The notes under the pieces are model-generated. The model searched no databases and was not told where the DNA came from. It saw only the letters and a list, made by a program, of their open reading frames with translations. A stretch of DNA of 48,934 nucleotides, from the NCBI GenBank assembly GCA_003155795.1, contig PMEM01000019.1, positions 8,781 to 57,714 of the forward strand, in the 5' to 3' direction. This document shows positions 23,758-31,357 of this stretch, piece by piece. The translations under genes were made by a program, and so were the position numbers. How positions within the stretch are numbered: position 1 is the stretch's first letter; each line of letters begins with the position of its first letter. The stretch comes from Gemmatimonadota bacterium. Its GTDB lineage: Bacteria; Gemmatimonadota; Gemmatimonadetes; Gemmatimonadales; Gemmatimonadaceae.

Positions 23758-24651
23758 TCATTGGAGATTTACGGCGTCTGTTGACGCGAGAAACGGATCG
23801 ATCGCTGCCCATAGCTGCTGAGGCTGTTCGACGTACGGTACGTGGCCACAACGTTCGATCACGACCGGATTGATTTGCAGCGCGCGAGAGGCATCTATTG
23901 AAGACGCGGCGGGAATGGGATCGTCACGTCCGAAGACGATTTGCGACGGCTGACGGAGGCGCGCGATGCCCGGCCGCAGGTCAAACTCACCGAGGCTCGC
24001 CCATGTGGACTGCTGCACGCGCCCGACGACTCGAAACGGCGTAAGATCGTTTGCCTTGGACGGATCGGCAAAATATCCAGCAACCCCCAACTCAAATGTT
24101 CTCTGGCGATAGGCATCTGGATCCGTATCGCGCAAGTCCGAAGCCATAAGCTCAGCGCGTGCCTCGGTAATGACAGGCGCACTACCTCGATTTCGAAGAT
24201 TCGCGTCAAACTCCGCACGGTAGGCACTTGTAACTGGTGCTGGACTGATAAGCAGCATCCGCGACGGTTCAGGAATGGATTTGTCGTCCAGCTGCGCGAT
24301 GGCATAGAGGAGCGCCAGCATGCCGCCCCACGAGTAGCCAACCAGTGATGGCCTCGTAATACCTGCCTCTTCACAAACGGAGGCAAGGTCGGCTACGTGA
24401 TCCTGCCAACCGATTGGCGCATTATTCATCACCCTGGAGCGGCCACCGCCTCGCTGATCATAGAGCAGCAGGTCGTACCGCTCGGCGAGATGCAGCATCT
24501 GCGGCAACAGGTAACGATGATCGGCGCCAGGTCCGCCGTGCAAGAGGATGAGAACCGGCCTGCCCACCACACCATACCGAACCCAGTAGAGAGGTGTCGG
24601 CGTGGTAGTGGTGAAACCGGAATCGCGGGGATCTGGAATTGTGAGGGGCAC
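23758..24651 (-). CDS. Alpha/beta hydrolase, proline iminopeptidase-like
   Basis: 297 residues, cytoplasmic. The oxyanion motif LLHGGPGADHRYL and DQRGGGRS are the S33 peptidase/proline iminopeptidase signature. The nucleophile is the serine of GYSWGGML, the acid probably the aspartate in FGRDDPIP, and the histidine is in CGHVPYVEQP, so the triad is complete. A helical cap lies at about 130-215. Likely activity is removal of N-terminal proline from peptides or hydrolysis of a small ester or amide. First gene of the long minus-strand block; the PEP-CTERM gene is divergent. Confidence 0.85.
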   Translation of the reverse strand: MPLTIPDPRDSGFTTTTPTPLYWVRYGVVGRPVLILLHGGPGADHRYLLPQMLHLAERYDLLLYDQRGGGRSRVMNNAPIGWQDHVADLASVCEEAGITRPSLVGYSWGGMLALLYAIAQLDDKSIPEPSRMLLISPAPVTSAYRAEFDANLRNRGSAPVITEARAELMASDLRDTDPDAYRQRTFELGVAGYFADPSKANDLTPFRVVGRVQQSTWASLGEFDLRPGIARLRQPSQIVFGRDDPIPAASSIDASRALQINPVVIERCGHVPYVEQPQQLWAAIDPFLASTDAVNLQ

Positions 24652-25032
24652 GACCCGAATCTAAACTACCGGACCGCCGGAGGCGGTCGGGTTGTGGTAT
24701 ACGTGCCACACCCTGTTGCGGGTAGCCACCTAAGTACAGCCGCGCCGAGCGCAGAATTTCGGTGTATTCAATCGCCGAAGATGCCTAAAGCATTGTGCCA
24801 CAATAGCTTATAGGTTGCAACAAGATGTCAGTACTATGGCATGCGCTATGCCCTTCGCTGTCACCGGCAGCGACTTACAGACTTGAACTCGGTTCTGTGC
24901 GCGATTCCTCCCACGTGCGTACGCCAGTATTTCCACACATGGCTCGAGTTATCGTCCGAGCGCGGGGAAAAAGCCGAACATGGTAGCACCTCTAACCCGT
25001 TACGGTTCAGAGATCCTTTTGGAGGCTGCAAA
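24652..25032. other. 381-base divergent intergenic region before the PEP-CTERM gene
   Basis: No convincing gene lies here, although the PEP-CTERM frame stays open back to 24841. Visible elements: an inverted repeat TGTGG-N8-CCACA at 24693-24710; a perfect palindrome ATTGTG-C-CACAAT at 24792-24804; the octamer GTGCCACA shared by both, 92 bases apart; a putative sigma-54 promoter at 24837-24851; and a hairpin at 24990-25012 (CTCTAACC, six-base loop, GGTT-C-AGAG) just before the ribosome site GGAGG at 25021. Confidence 0.55.
24837..24851 (+). promoter_or_regulatory. Putative sigma-54 (RpoN) promoter of the PEP-CTERM gene
   Basis: TGGCATG-CGCT-ATGC keeps the invariant GG (-24) and GC (-12) with exactly ten bases between them; only the first T of the -12 TTGC block differs. 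PEP-CTERM genes are known in other bacteria to depend on RpoN with the PrsK/PrsR two-component system, so the site fits its gene. It implies a 5' leader of about 170 bases. The upstream palindromes would be candidate activator sites, although one is closer than usual. Confidence 0.5.
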
Positions 25033-25692
25033 ATGAAATGTTGCGTGACATCCCTTGTCTCGGCCGTTGCCGTAATGCTTACTGGCGCAGCCACACTGAG
25101 TGCTCAGGCCCCCGCAGGGACGTGGGGTAGCCTGCCTGCCAACAGCTTTGGCGGGTCGGGAATCCCGACAAACGCTGTGGAAACTGGCGGTTCGAACGGC
25201 ATCTTACTTGGCCTCTCCGCCACGCCGAGATACACCAGCCCGCCTCTGACGAATGACAACGCCGGGACATTCACAGCGTTGCCCGGAATCAGCACCGGAG
25301 GAACCACCAACGCTGGCTTTGCCGATTGGAATTTCGATTATTTCGCAGGTGGTTCATCCGACTATCACTTTTTCACATTGTTCGTCGACGGGAATCCGGG
25401 CACCAACACGCCGCTCACTTCGATGGTCGCATTTAACTTTGACACCTATCTGCACGATTCGACCAATCTCCACTATTGGTTCCCGTCCACGTTCGATCCC
25501 AACGCCACTGGTCAGTATACATTCGCGCTCTATCAGTACAGCGACGCGAGCCGCACCGAGGAACTCGCTCACGTCGCGATAAATGTCGATGTCGCTGCTG
25601 TCACAACACCTGAGCCATCATCGCTGGCGCTTCTCGGAACCGGCTTTGTTGGACTTGCAGGCGTCGTAAAGCGACGGGTTAAGTCGTTGTAG
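25033..25692 (+). CDS. PEP-CTERM sorting-domain surface protein
   Basis: 219 residues from the ATG preceded by GGAGG seven bases away; MKCCVTSLVSAVAVMLTGA opens a signal peptide ending at LSAQA. The mature part is Gly/Ser/Thr/Asn-rich and beta-like with no known domain (for example DWNFDYFAGGSSDYHFF). The C-terminus has the sorting signal: TPEPSSLALLGTGF, a hydrophobic helix and the basic end KRRVKSL. An exosortase cleaves such tails and links the protein to exopolysaccharide or the outer surface. No exosortase or polysaccharide cluster is in the window, so it must act from elsewhere in the genome. Confidence 0.9.
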   Translation: MKCCVTSLVSAVAVMLTGAATLSAQAPAGTWGSLPANSFGGSGIPTNAVETGGSNGILLGLSATPRYTSPPLTNDNAGTFTALPGISTGGTTNAGFADWNFDYFAGGSSDYHFFTLFVDGNPGTNTPLTSMVAFNFDTYLHDSTNLHYWFPSTFDPNATGQYTFALYQYSDASRTEELAHVAINVDVAAVTTPEPSSLALLGTGFVGLAGVVKRRVKSL

Positions 25693-25712
25693 CCACCGCT
25701 CACTACTGCTCA

Positions 25713-25753
25713 AAGACACGCCGCTGCTCCCAAAGGGAGCAGCGGCGTGTCTT
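25713..25753. terminator. Perfect 19-bp hairpin between convergent genes
   Basis: AAGACACGCCGCTGCTCCC, the loop AAA and the exact complement, 41 bases in all. There is no T-run on either side, so it is not a textbook intrinsic terminator; it sits between the ends of the PEP-CTERM gene (plus) and the M42 peptidase gene (minus), where a terminator or mRNA-stabilising stem-loop is expected. Confidence 0.75.
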
Positions 25754-25783
25754 GCGTTGCCCGAACTGTCGCTACGTTAACGT

Positions 25784-26851
25784 TTACCGCGCCGTAAAAT
25801 CGGTCTTGGATGTCACCGTACGGCAGGTCTCCGCTATCAGCTCCGCCACGTTGTGCACGTCGTTGAGCGATATCATTTCGTTCGGCGAATGCATGTAGCG
25901 ATTCGGGATCGAGACAAGGCCCGTCGCCACACCGCTGTGTGCAACATGAATCGCGTCCGCATCGGTGCCGGTATCGCGTCCGGCTGCGTGCAGCGAGAAC
26001 GGAATCTTTTTCTTCTCAGCGACGTCGCGCAGCAGGCCAAAAACCACTGGAGATATCACTGCACCGCGAGTCAGTACCGGGCCGCCATCCAGCTTCGCCT
26101 CGCCGTGTTCCTTCTTGTCGATATTCGGGTGATCGACTGCGAAGGTTACATCCACAACAATGGCCATCTGGGGTTGAATCGCAGACGCTCCCACGCGGGC
26201 GCCGCCACCGTGGTATGCTATTTCTTCCTGTGCGGTGGCGACAGCGACGACACGTGCCTTCCCTGGTTTTGCTGCGTAGCGGCGAAGCGCTTCGAGCACA
26301 GTGAATGCACCGATTCGATTATCGATCGAGCGCGAAACCAGTCGTGAATTGGGAAGATCGACAGTGCGCGCATCAATTACACCAGGATCGCCGACAGACA
26401 GCATCGTGAGACATTCCTTCTTGTCCCGGGCGCCGACGTCTACCCACAGATCACGCATCCGCGCACCCTTTTCGCGATCCTCCGGTCGAATTATGTGTAT
26501 CGGGACTTTACCGACCACACCGACGACATCGCCATGGCGACCGGCGAAACGAATCCGCTGTCCAACCAGCACCTGCGGATCCCAGCCGCCGATCGGAGCG
26601 ATGTAGGCATAGCCGTCGTCATCGATGTATGTGACAATGACACCGATCTCGTCGATGTGGCCTGCCAGCATGATCGTCGGTGAGCCATTCGGATTCACGA
26701 CGGCCATCGAATTGCCGGCCACGTCCGCCGTCACCTCGGCGAACTTGGATGCCTCGGCGCGCCAGACTTTGGCGGGCGCCCCTTCGAAGCCGGATGGCCC
26801 GGGAGTGTCGAGCAGTTTCTTGAGAAAAACTATTGAATCTGAGGTAAACAT
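25784..26851 (-). CDS. M42-family metallo-aminopeptidase (glutamyl aminopeptidase/FrvX-like)
   Basis: 355 residues, full M42 length. Metal and catalytic residues are in place: His65 and Asp67 (AGHIDEIG), Asp177 (SRSIDNRIGAF), Glu209/Glu210 (TAQEEIAYHGG), Asp234 (VVDVTFAVD) and a C-terminal His in YMHSPNEM. The PDZ-like insertion at about 75-160 (IGGWDPQVLVGQRIRF) is typical of the tetrahedral aminopeptidases. These cytoplasmic enzymes trim peptides released by proteases. It stands as a single gene, bounded by hairpins on both sides. Confidence 0.92.
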   Translation of the reverse strand: MFTSDSIVFLKKLLDTPGPSGFEGAPAKVWRAEASKFAEVTADVAGNSMAVVNPNGSPTIMLAGHIDEIGVIVTYIDDDGYAYIAPIGGWDPQVLVGQRIRFAGRHGDVVGVVGKVPIHIIRPEDREKGARMRDLWVDVGARDKKECLTMLSVGDPGVIDARTVDLPNSRLVSRSIDNRIGAFTVLEALRRYAAKPGKARVVAVATAQEEIAYHGGGARVGASAIQPQMAIVVDVTFAVDHPNIDKKEHGEAKLDGGPVLTRGAVISPVVFGLLRDVAEKKKIPFSLHAAGRDTGTDADAIHVAHSGVATGLVSIPNRYMHSPNEMISLNDVHNVAELIAETCRTVTSKTDFTAR

Positions 26852-26869
26852 GATCGGATAATCTACCGA

Positions 26870-26897
26870 GCCCCGACGGCACTTAAGCGGTCGGGGC
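26870..26897 (-). terminator. 8-bp hairpin after the acyl-CoA dehydrogenase gene
   Basis: GCCCCGAC, a 12-base loop and GTCGGGGC form a perfect GC-rich stem between the acyl-CoA dehydrogenase (upstream on the minus strand) and the M42 gene. It lacks a U-tract, so it may end transcription weakly or act as an mRNA 3' stabiliser. Confidence 0.5.
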
Positions 26898-27004
26898 GTG
26901 CGAGGGTGACAGCTGCTCGATGCTTCAAGGATCGGCAGCGAAGGCCAACTCTCAAAGAAGTTACGAGGACATATGTTTATCCGCCAGCTCCGACAGCCAG
27001 GTTA

Positions 27005-28168
27005 CTACCGCAGAATGGACTTGGCGATCGTCTGGAGCTGCATGTTGGAGGTGCCCTCGTAAATCGTCCCGATCTTGGCGTCGCGGAAGAACTTCTCGAC
27101 GGGGTAGTCTGTCGTGTATCCGTATCCGCCGAACAGGTCGACGCAAAGCGAAGTCACCCGACCACACACCTGGGACGAGTACAGCTTTGCCATGGCGCCT
27201 TCGCGCACGATATCGTGTCCTGCGTCCTTGAGTCTCGCCGCATTGTACACCATCAGTCGTGCCGCTTCGATGTCGGTTGCGGCTTGAGCGATCTGGAACT
27301 GAATTCCCTGCATGTCGGCGAGAGGCTTCCCGAACTGTTCGCGTTCCTTGACGTAGGCCACGGCCGCATTCAGCGCACCCTGCGCAACGCCAATCATTTG
27401 CGCGCCTATCCCGACACGCCCACCATTGAGCGTCTCGATCGCAATCTTGTAACCCTGACCCGCTGGTCCAAGCACATTCGCCGCAGGCACCTGACAGTCC
27501 TCGAGGATCAACTCAACGGTGGATGAAGCGCGAATGCCAAGCTTGTCCTCCTTCTTGCCGACGCTGAAGCCGGGGAAATCCCGCTCTATGATGAACGCCG
27601 TGATTCCCTTGTAGCCTGCGGCAGGATCGATGGTCGCGAAGACAACATACACGCCGGCTTCCGCACCATTGGTTATCCACAGTTTACGGCCGTTCAGGAC
27701 ATACGTATCGCCTCGCTTCTCCGCGCGCGTGGCGAGCGCGAACGCATCGGATCCCGAGCCTGCTTCGGACAGCGCATATGAACCAAGCGTCCCACTAGAG
27801 AGCTTTCGGAGGTACTTAGCCTTCTGCTCTTCCGTTCCGTATTGGCCGATCGGATAGTTGACGAGCGTATTCTGCACATCGCAGACGATGGCAGCCGACG
27901 CGTCGACTTTTGACAGCTCTTCGACAGCAAGAGCGACCATCATTAGCGTGCCGCCGGACCCACCAAATCGCTCCTCGACTTCGATGGCCATGAGGCCGAG
28001 GTCAAAGTATTGTGGTATTAGATCGTGATCGAATTTGCCAGCCTGCTCCATCGGCTTCACACGCGGCGCCACTTCGCTGGCTGCAAAGGCAGCGACAGCT
28101 TCGCGAAACATGACCTCGTCCTCAGCGAGAACTGTCAGGGGTGGACGGCCATCGGTCGAAGTCGTCAT
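27005..28168 (-). CDS. Acyl-CoA dehydrogenase (short/branched-chain type)
   Basis: 387 residues from the ATG giving MTTSTDGRPPL; a longer start adds 17 residues without family similarity. The order is standard: helical N domain with GKFDHDLIPQYFDLGLM, the beta domain with SYALSEAGSGSDAF and LWITNGAEAGVYVVF for FAD and substrate binding, and the C domain with REQFGKPLADMQGIQFQ and LFGGYGYTTDYPVEKFFRDAK. The catalytic base is Glu371 in IYEGTSNMQ, the position used by short-chain and branched enzymes rather than by isovaleryl-CoA dehydrogenase. It feeds electrons to ETF. It is divergent from the two-component genes. Confidence 0.93.
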   Translation of the reverse strand: MTTSTDGRPPLTVLAEDEVMFREAVAAFAASEVAPRVKPMEQAGKFDHDLIPQYFDLGLMAIEVEERFGGSGGTLMMVALAVEELSKVDASAAIVCDVQNTLVNYPIGQYGTEEQKAKYLRKLSSGTLGSYALSEAGSGSDAFALATRAEKRGDTYVLNGRKLWITNGAEAGVYVVFATIDPAAGYKGITAFIIERDFPGFSVGKKEDKLGIRASSTVELILEDCQVPAANVLGPAGQGYKIAIETLNGGRVGIGAQMIGVAQGALNAAVAYVKEREQFGKPLADMQGIQFQIAQAATDIEAARLMVYNAARLKDAGHDIVREGAMAKLYSSQVCGRVTSLCVDLFGGYGYTTDYPVEKFFRDAKIGTIYEGTSNMQLQTIAKSILR

Positions 28169-28295
28169 TTTCAAGTAGGTTAGGACTGATGATTCGTTGG
28201 CGGCCGCCGGTGAGGGCAACAGCGCGTAAAGTAGTATAGGCGAAAGGCCTCGCGACCGCGACGGTACGATATTCGATTCCCGGAACAGTGACCAA

Positions 28296-28964
28296 ATGCG
28301 CCTGCTTCTCGTAGAAGACGATTCCGAGCTCGCCGCGGTGATCGCGGAGGGCCTTCACCACGAGCATATCGAGGTGAGTTCCGCCCGCAGCTTTGCTGAG
28401 GGGCGCGACCGCGCTATTCTGGGGAGCTTCGACGTCATCGTCCTGGACGTGATGCTCCCCGGGGGGACCGGCTTCGAGCTGTGTCGGCTTATTCGAGAGC
28501 GCGGGATCGAGACGCCGATCCTCATGCTAACGGCTCGCGATGCTGTCGAGGATCGCGTGCGAGGGCTGGAATCAGGCGCTGACGACTATTTGACGAAGCC
28601 CTTCGCCTTCGCGGAACTGATAGCGCGGGTACGAGCGCTTGGTCGACGGCATCCGACAATTGCGCCGGAGCGCTACGATGTCGCGAACCTGCACGTCGAC
28701 ATCCCCACGCGTACCGTGGAACGCGCAGGGGTGCGCATCACGTTGACCGCCAAGGAGTTCGCGCTGCTCGAATATCTTGTTCAAAACGCTGGCACCGTGG
28801 TATCGCGAACTGCAATTACGGCTCACGTCTGGGACGAAAATCACGACCCCTTCACCAACGTGCTGGAGGTTCTGGTCCGAAGACTCAGACGCAAGATTGA
28901 CGATGGTTTCGAGCCCAAACTGATCCATACACTTCGCGGTGCTGGATACAGGCTGGGGTTTTGA
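28296..28964 (+). CDS. OmpR/PhoB-family response regulator
   Basis: 222 residues. The receiver domain (1-115) has the acidic pocket (Glu7, Asp8, Asp9), phosphorylation site Asp51 (IVLDVMLPG), Thr79 and Lys101 (YLTKPF). The C-terminal winged helix (about 130-222) shows LTAKEFALLEYL, VVSRTAITAHVWD and the final HTLRGAGYRLGF. It should bind direct repeats in DNA as a dimer. Its stop overlaps the TTG start of the sensor kinase, so the pair is a translationally coupled two-component system. Its targets are unknown; the adjacent YncE gene is one candidate. Confidence 0.95.
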   Translation: MRLLLVEDDSELAAVIAEGLHHEHIEVSSARSFAEGRDRAILGSFDVIVLDVMLPGGTGFELCRLIRERGIETPILMLTARDAVEDRVRGLESGADDYLTKPFAFAELIARVRALGRRHPTIAPERYDVANLHVDIPTRTVERAGVRITLTAKEFALLEYLVQNAGTVVSRTAITAHVWDENHDPFTNVLEVLVRRLRRKIDDGFEPKLIHTLRGAGYRLGF

Positions 28965-30232
28965 CAGATAGCCTCGTACGGCTCAGGCGCAGGCTGAATG
29001 CCTGGTACGCGGCAACGCTTGGAACCATCGTCATCCTGCTCGGAACTGGACTGTTCATCGCAATTCGTCAGCAGATATCAGCGCAGCTTGACGATTCACT
29101 TGCCGTCGCTTCCAAAGTGATTCAGCGGGCGACGACTATCCGCGAAAGAGAGAGAAGCACGGCGTCCGGAGCGGTCATGGATGCAGTGGGGGAGCTGCGG
29201 ATCCCCGATCGGGATCTGTACCTGTTCGACGCCAGCGGATCACCAGTTGTGCCAGACAGAGCGCCCGCGCCCATAGTGACCGCCGCCCGAAACGCGCTAC
29301 GGGATTCGCTGGCTATCACGACACTGCAGCCACCAGACGATCACGTCCTCCGCGTATATGCGAGGCGTTTTCGCTCCGATGGCGGGAATACGTACGTTGC
29401 CGTTGCCGTAGCAGATCAGCTTGAACTCGAGGACCAGTACGCCGAGCTCATCGTCTCGTTCGGTGCCGCGGCCCTTGGCGCGCTGGTACTGTTCGCCGTT
29501 GGCGGATCTTTTCTCACTCGCAAGTCAGTGGAGCCGGTAGAGCGTACGATGAGCTACATGCGCCGATTCATGGCCGACGCAGCGCACGAGCTTCGCACAC
29601 CGCTAGCGGTGGTTCGGAGCCGAGCGGAGGTCGCGCTGGCGAGTGGCGACGACGAGGGCGGGCATCGCGAAGCGCTCGCGGCAATCGAACGCGAGGCGAT
29701 CCGACTCGGAAAGATCGTCGAGGATCTGCTGCTGCTCGCGAGATCGGATTCGGGAGGGGCAAGGTTCCAGATGACTCGAGTTTTTCTGGACGATGTGACT
29801 TCGGACGCGGTGAGCGCGGCCAGCGCGCTGGCAACCAGTCATGGCATCACACTCACCGTGGAAAGCTTCGAGGAGGCGCCAGTGGACGGCGACGCGGCGC
29901 TGATTCGGCAGCTCCTCATGATTCTGCTGGACAACGCCGTAAAGTTCACGCCTCCCGGTGGGAGTGTTACAGTCTCGGTGATCAACGCCAGCACCGGCGC
30001 GCTCGTTACGATTGCGGATACCGGTCCCGGCATTCCAGCAGACCAGATCGAACACGTATTTGAACGATTCTACCGTGGTGACTCCTCCAGAAGTCGAGGC
30101 GAAGGAGCCGGGCTTGGCCTCTCAATTGCGCAATGGATTGCAGTTACGCATCATGCACGAATAACTCTTCGCGCGGCGGATCATCGAGGGACGGTTGCGG
30201 AGGTACGTTTCCCACCCGTGACTGGCCATTGA
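28961..30232 (+). CDS. Sensor histidine kinase, HisKA type, without HAMP
   Basis: 423 residues, TTG start within the response regulator stop. Helix 1 is at about 17-35, a periplasmic sensor region at 36-162, and helix 2 at 163-184. Only about 20 residues separate helix 2 from the phosphorylated His209 (FMADAAHELRTPLAVV), so the usual HAMP linker is shortened or absent. ATPase boxes follow: Asn325 (LLDNAVKFTPPGG), Asp353/Gly355 (IADTGPGIPA) and GAGLGLSIAQ. It should phosphorylate the preceding regulator. The signal is unknown. Confidence 0.93.
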   Translation: MTDSLVRLRRRLNAWYAATLGTIVILLGTGLFIAIRQQISAQLDDSLAVASKVIQRATTIRERERSTASGAVMDAVGELRIPDRDLYLFDASGSPVVPDRAPAPIVTAARNALRDSLAITTLQPPDDHVLRVYARRFRSDGGNTYVAVAVADQLELEDQYAELIVSFGAAALGALVLFAVGGSFLTRKSVEPVERTMSYMRRFMADAAHELRTPLAVVRSRAEVALASGDDEGGHREALAAIEREAIRLGKIVEDLLLLARSDSGGARFQMTRVFLDDVTSDAVSAASALATSHGITLTVESFEEAPVDGDAALIRQLLMILLDNAVKFTPPGGSVTVSVINASTGALVTIADTGPGIPADQIEHVFERFYRGDSSRSRGEGAGLGLSIAQWIAVTHHARITLRAADHRGTVAEVRFPPVTGH

Positions 30233-30283
30233 TTCATGGATGGGTCACAGCAGCGAGATTGCCGTTCCGACCACACGGCTTCA

Positions 30284-31348
30284 ATGATGATTGACTTTTT
30301 ATACGAGGCTCCAGTGTTTGCACGCTCAATCTCGATAGCCATTGCGGCGATTGGATCAGTTCTGGGAGTACAATCGGTACGGGCACAGTCGATACCCAGC
30401 ACGTACCACGTCACGCGACGGATTCCGGTTAGGGGCGACGGCGGTTGGGACTACGTAACGTTCGACACAGCGCGGAGTCGCATCTTCGTAGCACGCGCGA
30501 CGCGGATACAGGTAGTTGACGCCAATTCCGGCCAGCTTGTTGGTGAGCTGCAGAACACACCGGGAGTTCACGGCGTGGCGCTCGCGTACGATTTGAACAA
30601 GGGATTTACGAGCAACGGTCGCGATACGACTGTCACAGCCTTCGATTTTGTGACGCTGGCGACTACAAAAATCATCCACGTTACGGGCGCTGATCCCGAC
30701 GGTATTCTGTATGATTCGGCGACAAAGCGCATCTTCACTTTCAACGGCCGCGGTGAGAATACCACGGCGATCGATGCTGTTGGTGACACGGTTGCCGGAA
30801 CCCTTGCGCTGGGCGGGAAACCGGAAGCAGGCGTCGCCGATGGCATGGGCCACATCTTCGTCAATATCGAAGACAAGGGCATGATTGTCGAGTTCGACGC
30901 TGCAAAACTCACGATACTCCACAGCTATCCTCTTGCACCGTGCGAGGAACCGAGCGGCCTCGCGATGGATCGTGTACATCGTGTTCTGTTTACAGGCTGC
31001 GGAAACAGAATGATGGGAATCGTCGACGCAAATACTGGTAGAATCATCGCGACGCCGGTCACGGACGGCGGAACGGATGGGAATGCGTTCGACCCGATAA
31101 CCGGGATCGCCTTCAGCGCAAACGGCGCGGGAACCCTGACTCTGGTAACTCAGCCGACACCGGGCAAGTTCGTGAGCGAAAATATTCCAACTGCCCCCGG
31201 GGCACGTACGATAGCACTCGATCCCAAGACACATCGCGTGTATCTGATCACCGCAGACTTCACCCCACTACCAGCCCCAGTTGCTGGACAGCGTCAGCGG
31301 CGTACTATCGTTCCCGGTTCGTTCGTCGTCCTTGTGGTAGGCAGGTAG
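30284..31348 (+). CDS. Exported YncE-family beta-propeller protein
   Basis: About 354 residues. The chosen start gives MMIDFLYEAPVFARSIS, then a signal peptide cleaved after VRAQS. The rest is a propeller with repeated strands like RGDGGWDYVTFDTARSRIF, PGVHGVALAYDLNKG and ADPDGILYDSATKRIF, ending LPAPVAGQRQRR. This family (YncE/Lactonase-like) is found in periplasm and outer membrane and has no fixed activity. It starts 51 bases after the kinase gene and may be part of the same transcript. It converges on the homocysteine methyltransferase/MTHFR gene with nine bases between. Confidence 0.85.
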   Translation: MMIDFLYEAPVFARSISIAIAAIGSVLGVQSVRAQSIPSTYHVTRRIPVRGDGGWDYVTFDTARSRIFVARATRIQVVDANSGQLVGELQNTPGVHGVALAYDLNKGFTSNGRDTTVTAFDFVTLATTKIIHVTGADPDGILYDSATKRIFTFNGRGENTTAIDAVGDTVAGTLALGGKPEAGVADGMGHIFVNIEDKGMIVEFDAAKLTILHSYPLAPCEEPSGLAMDRVHRVLFTGCGNRMMGIVDANTGRIIATPVTDGGTDGNAFDPITGIAFSANGAGTLTLVTQPTPGKFVSENIPTAPGARTIALDPKTHRVYLITADFTPLPAPVAGQRQRRTIVPGSFVVLVVGR

Positions 31349-31357
31349 CCGGACGCT

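Noticed and set aside
24955..25030. Possible c-di-GMP (GEMM) riboswitch in the leader of the PEP-CTERM gene
   Set aside because: AAAAAGCC and GTAGC fragments recall the motif, but the conserved GACGCAAAGCC block and paired helices are not found.
24841..25032. Amino-terminal extension of the PEP-CTERM frame by 64 codons
   Set aside because: The true signal peptide begins at 25033 with a good GGAGG site, and the extension has no membrane or signal character.
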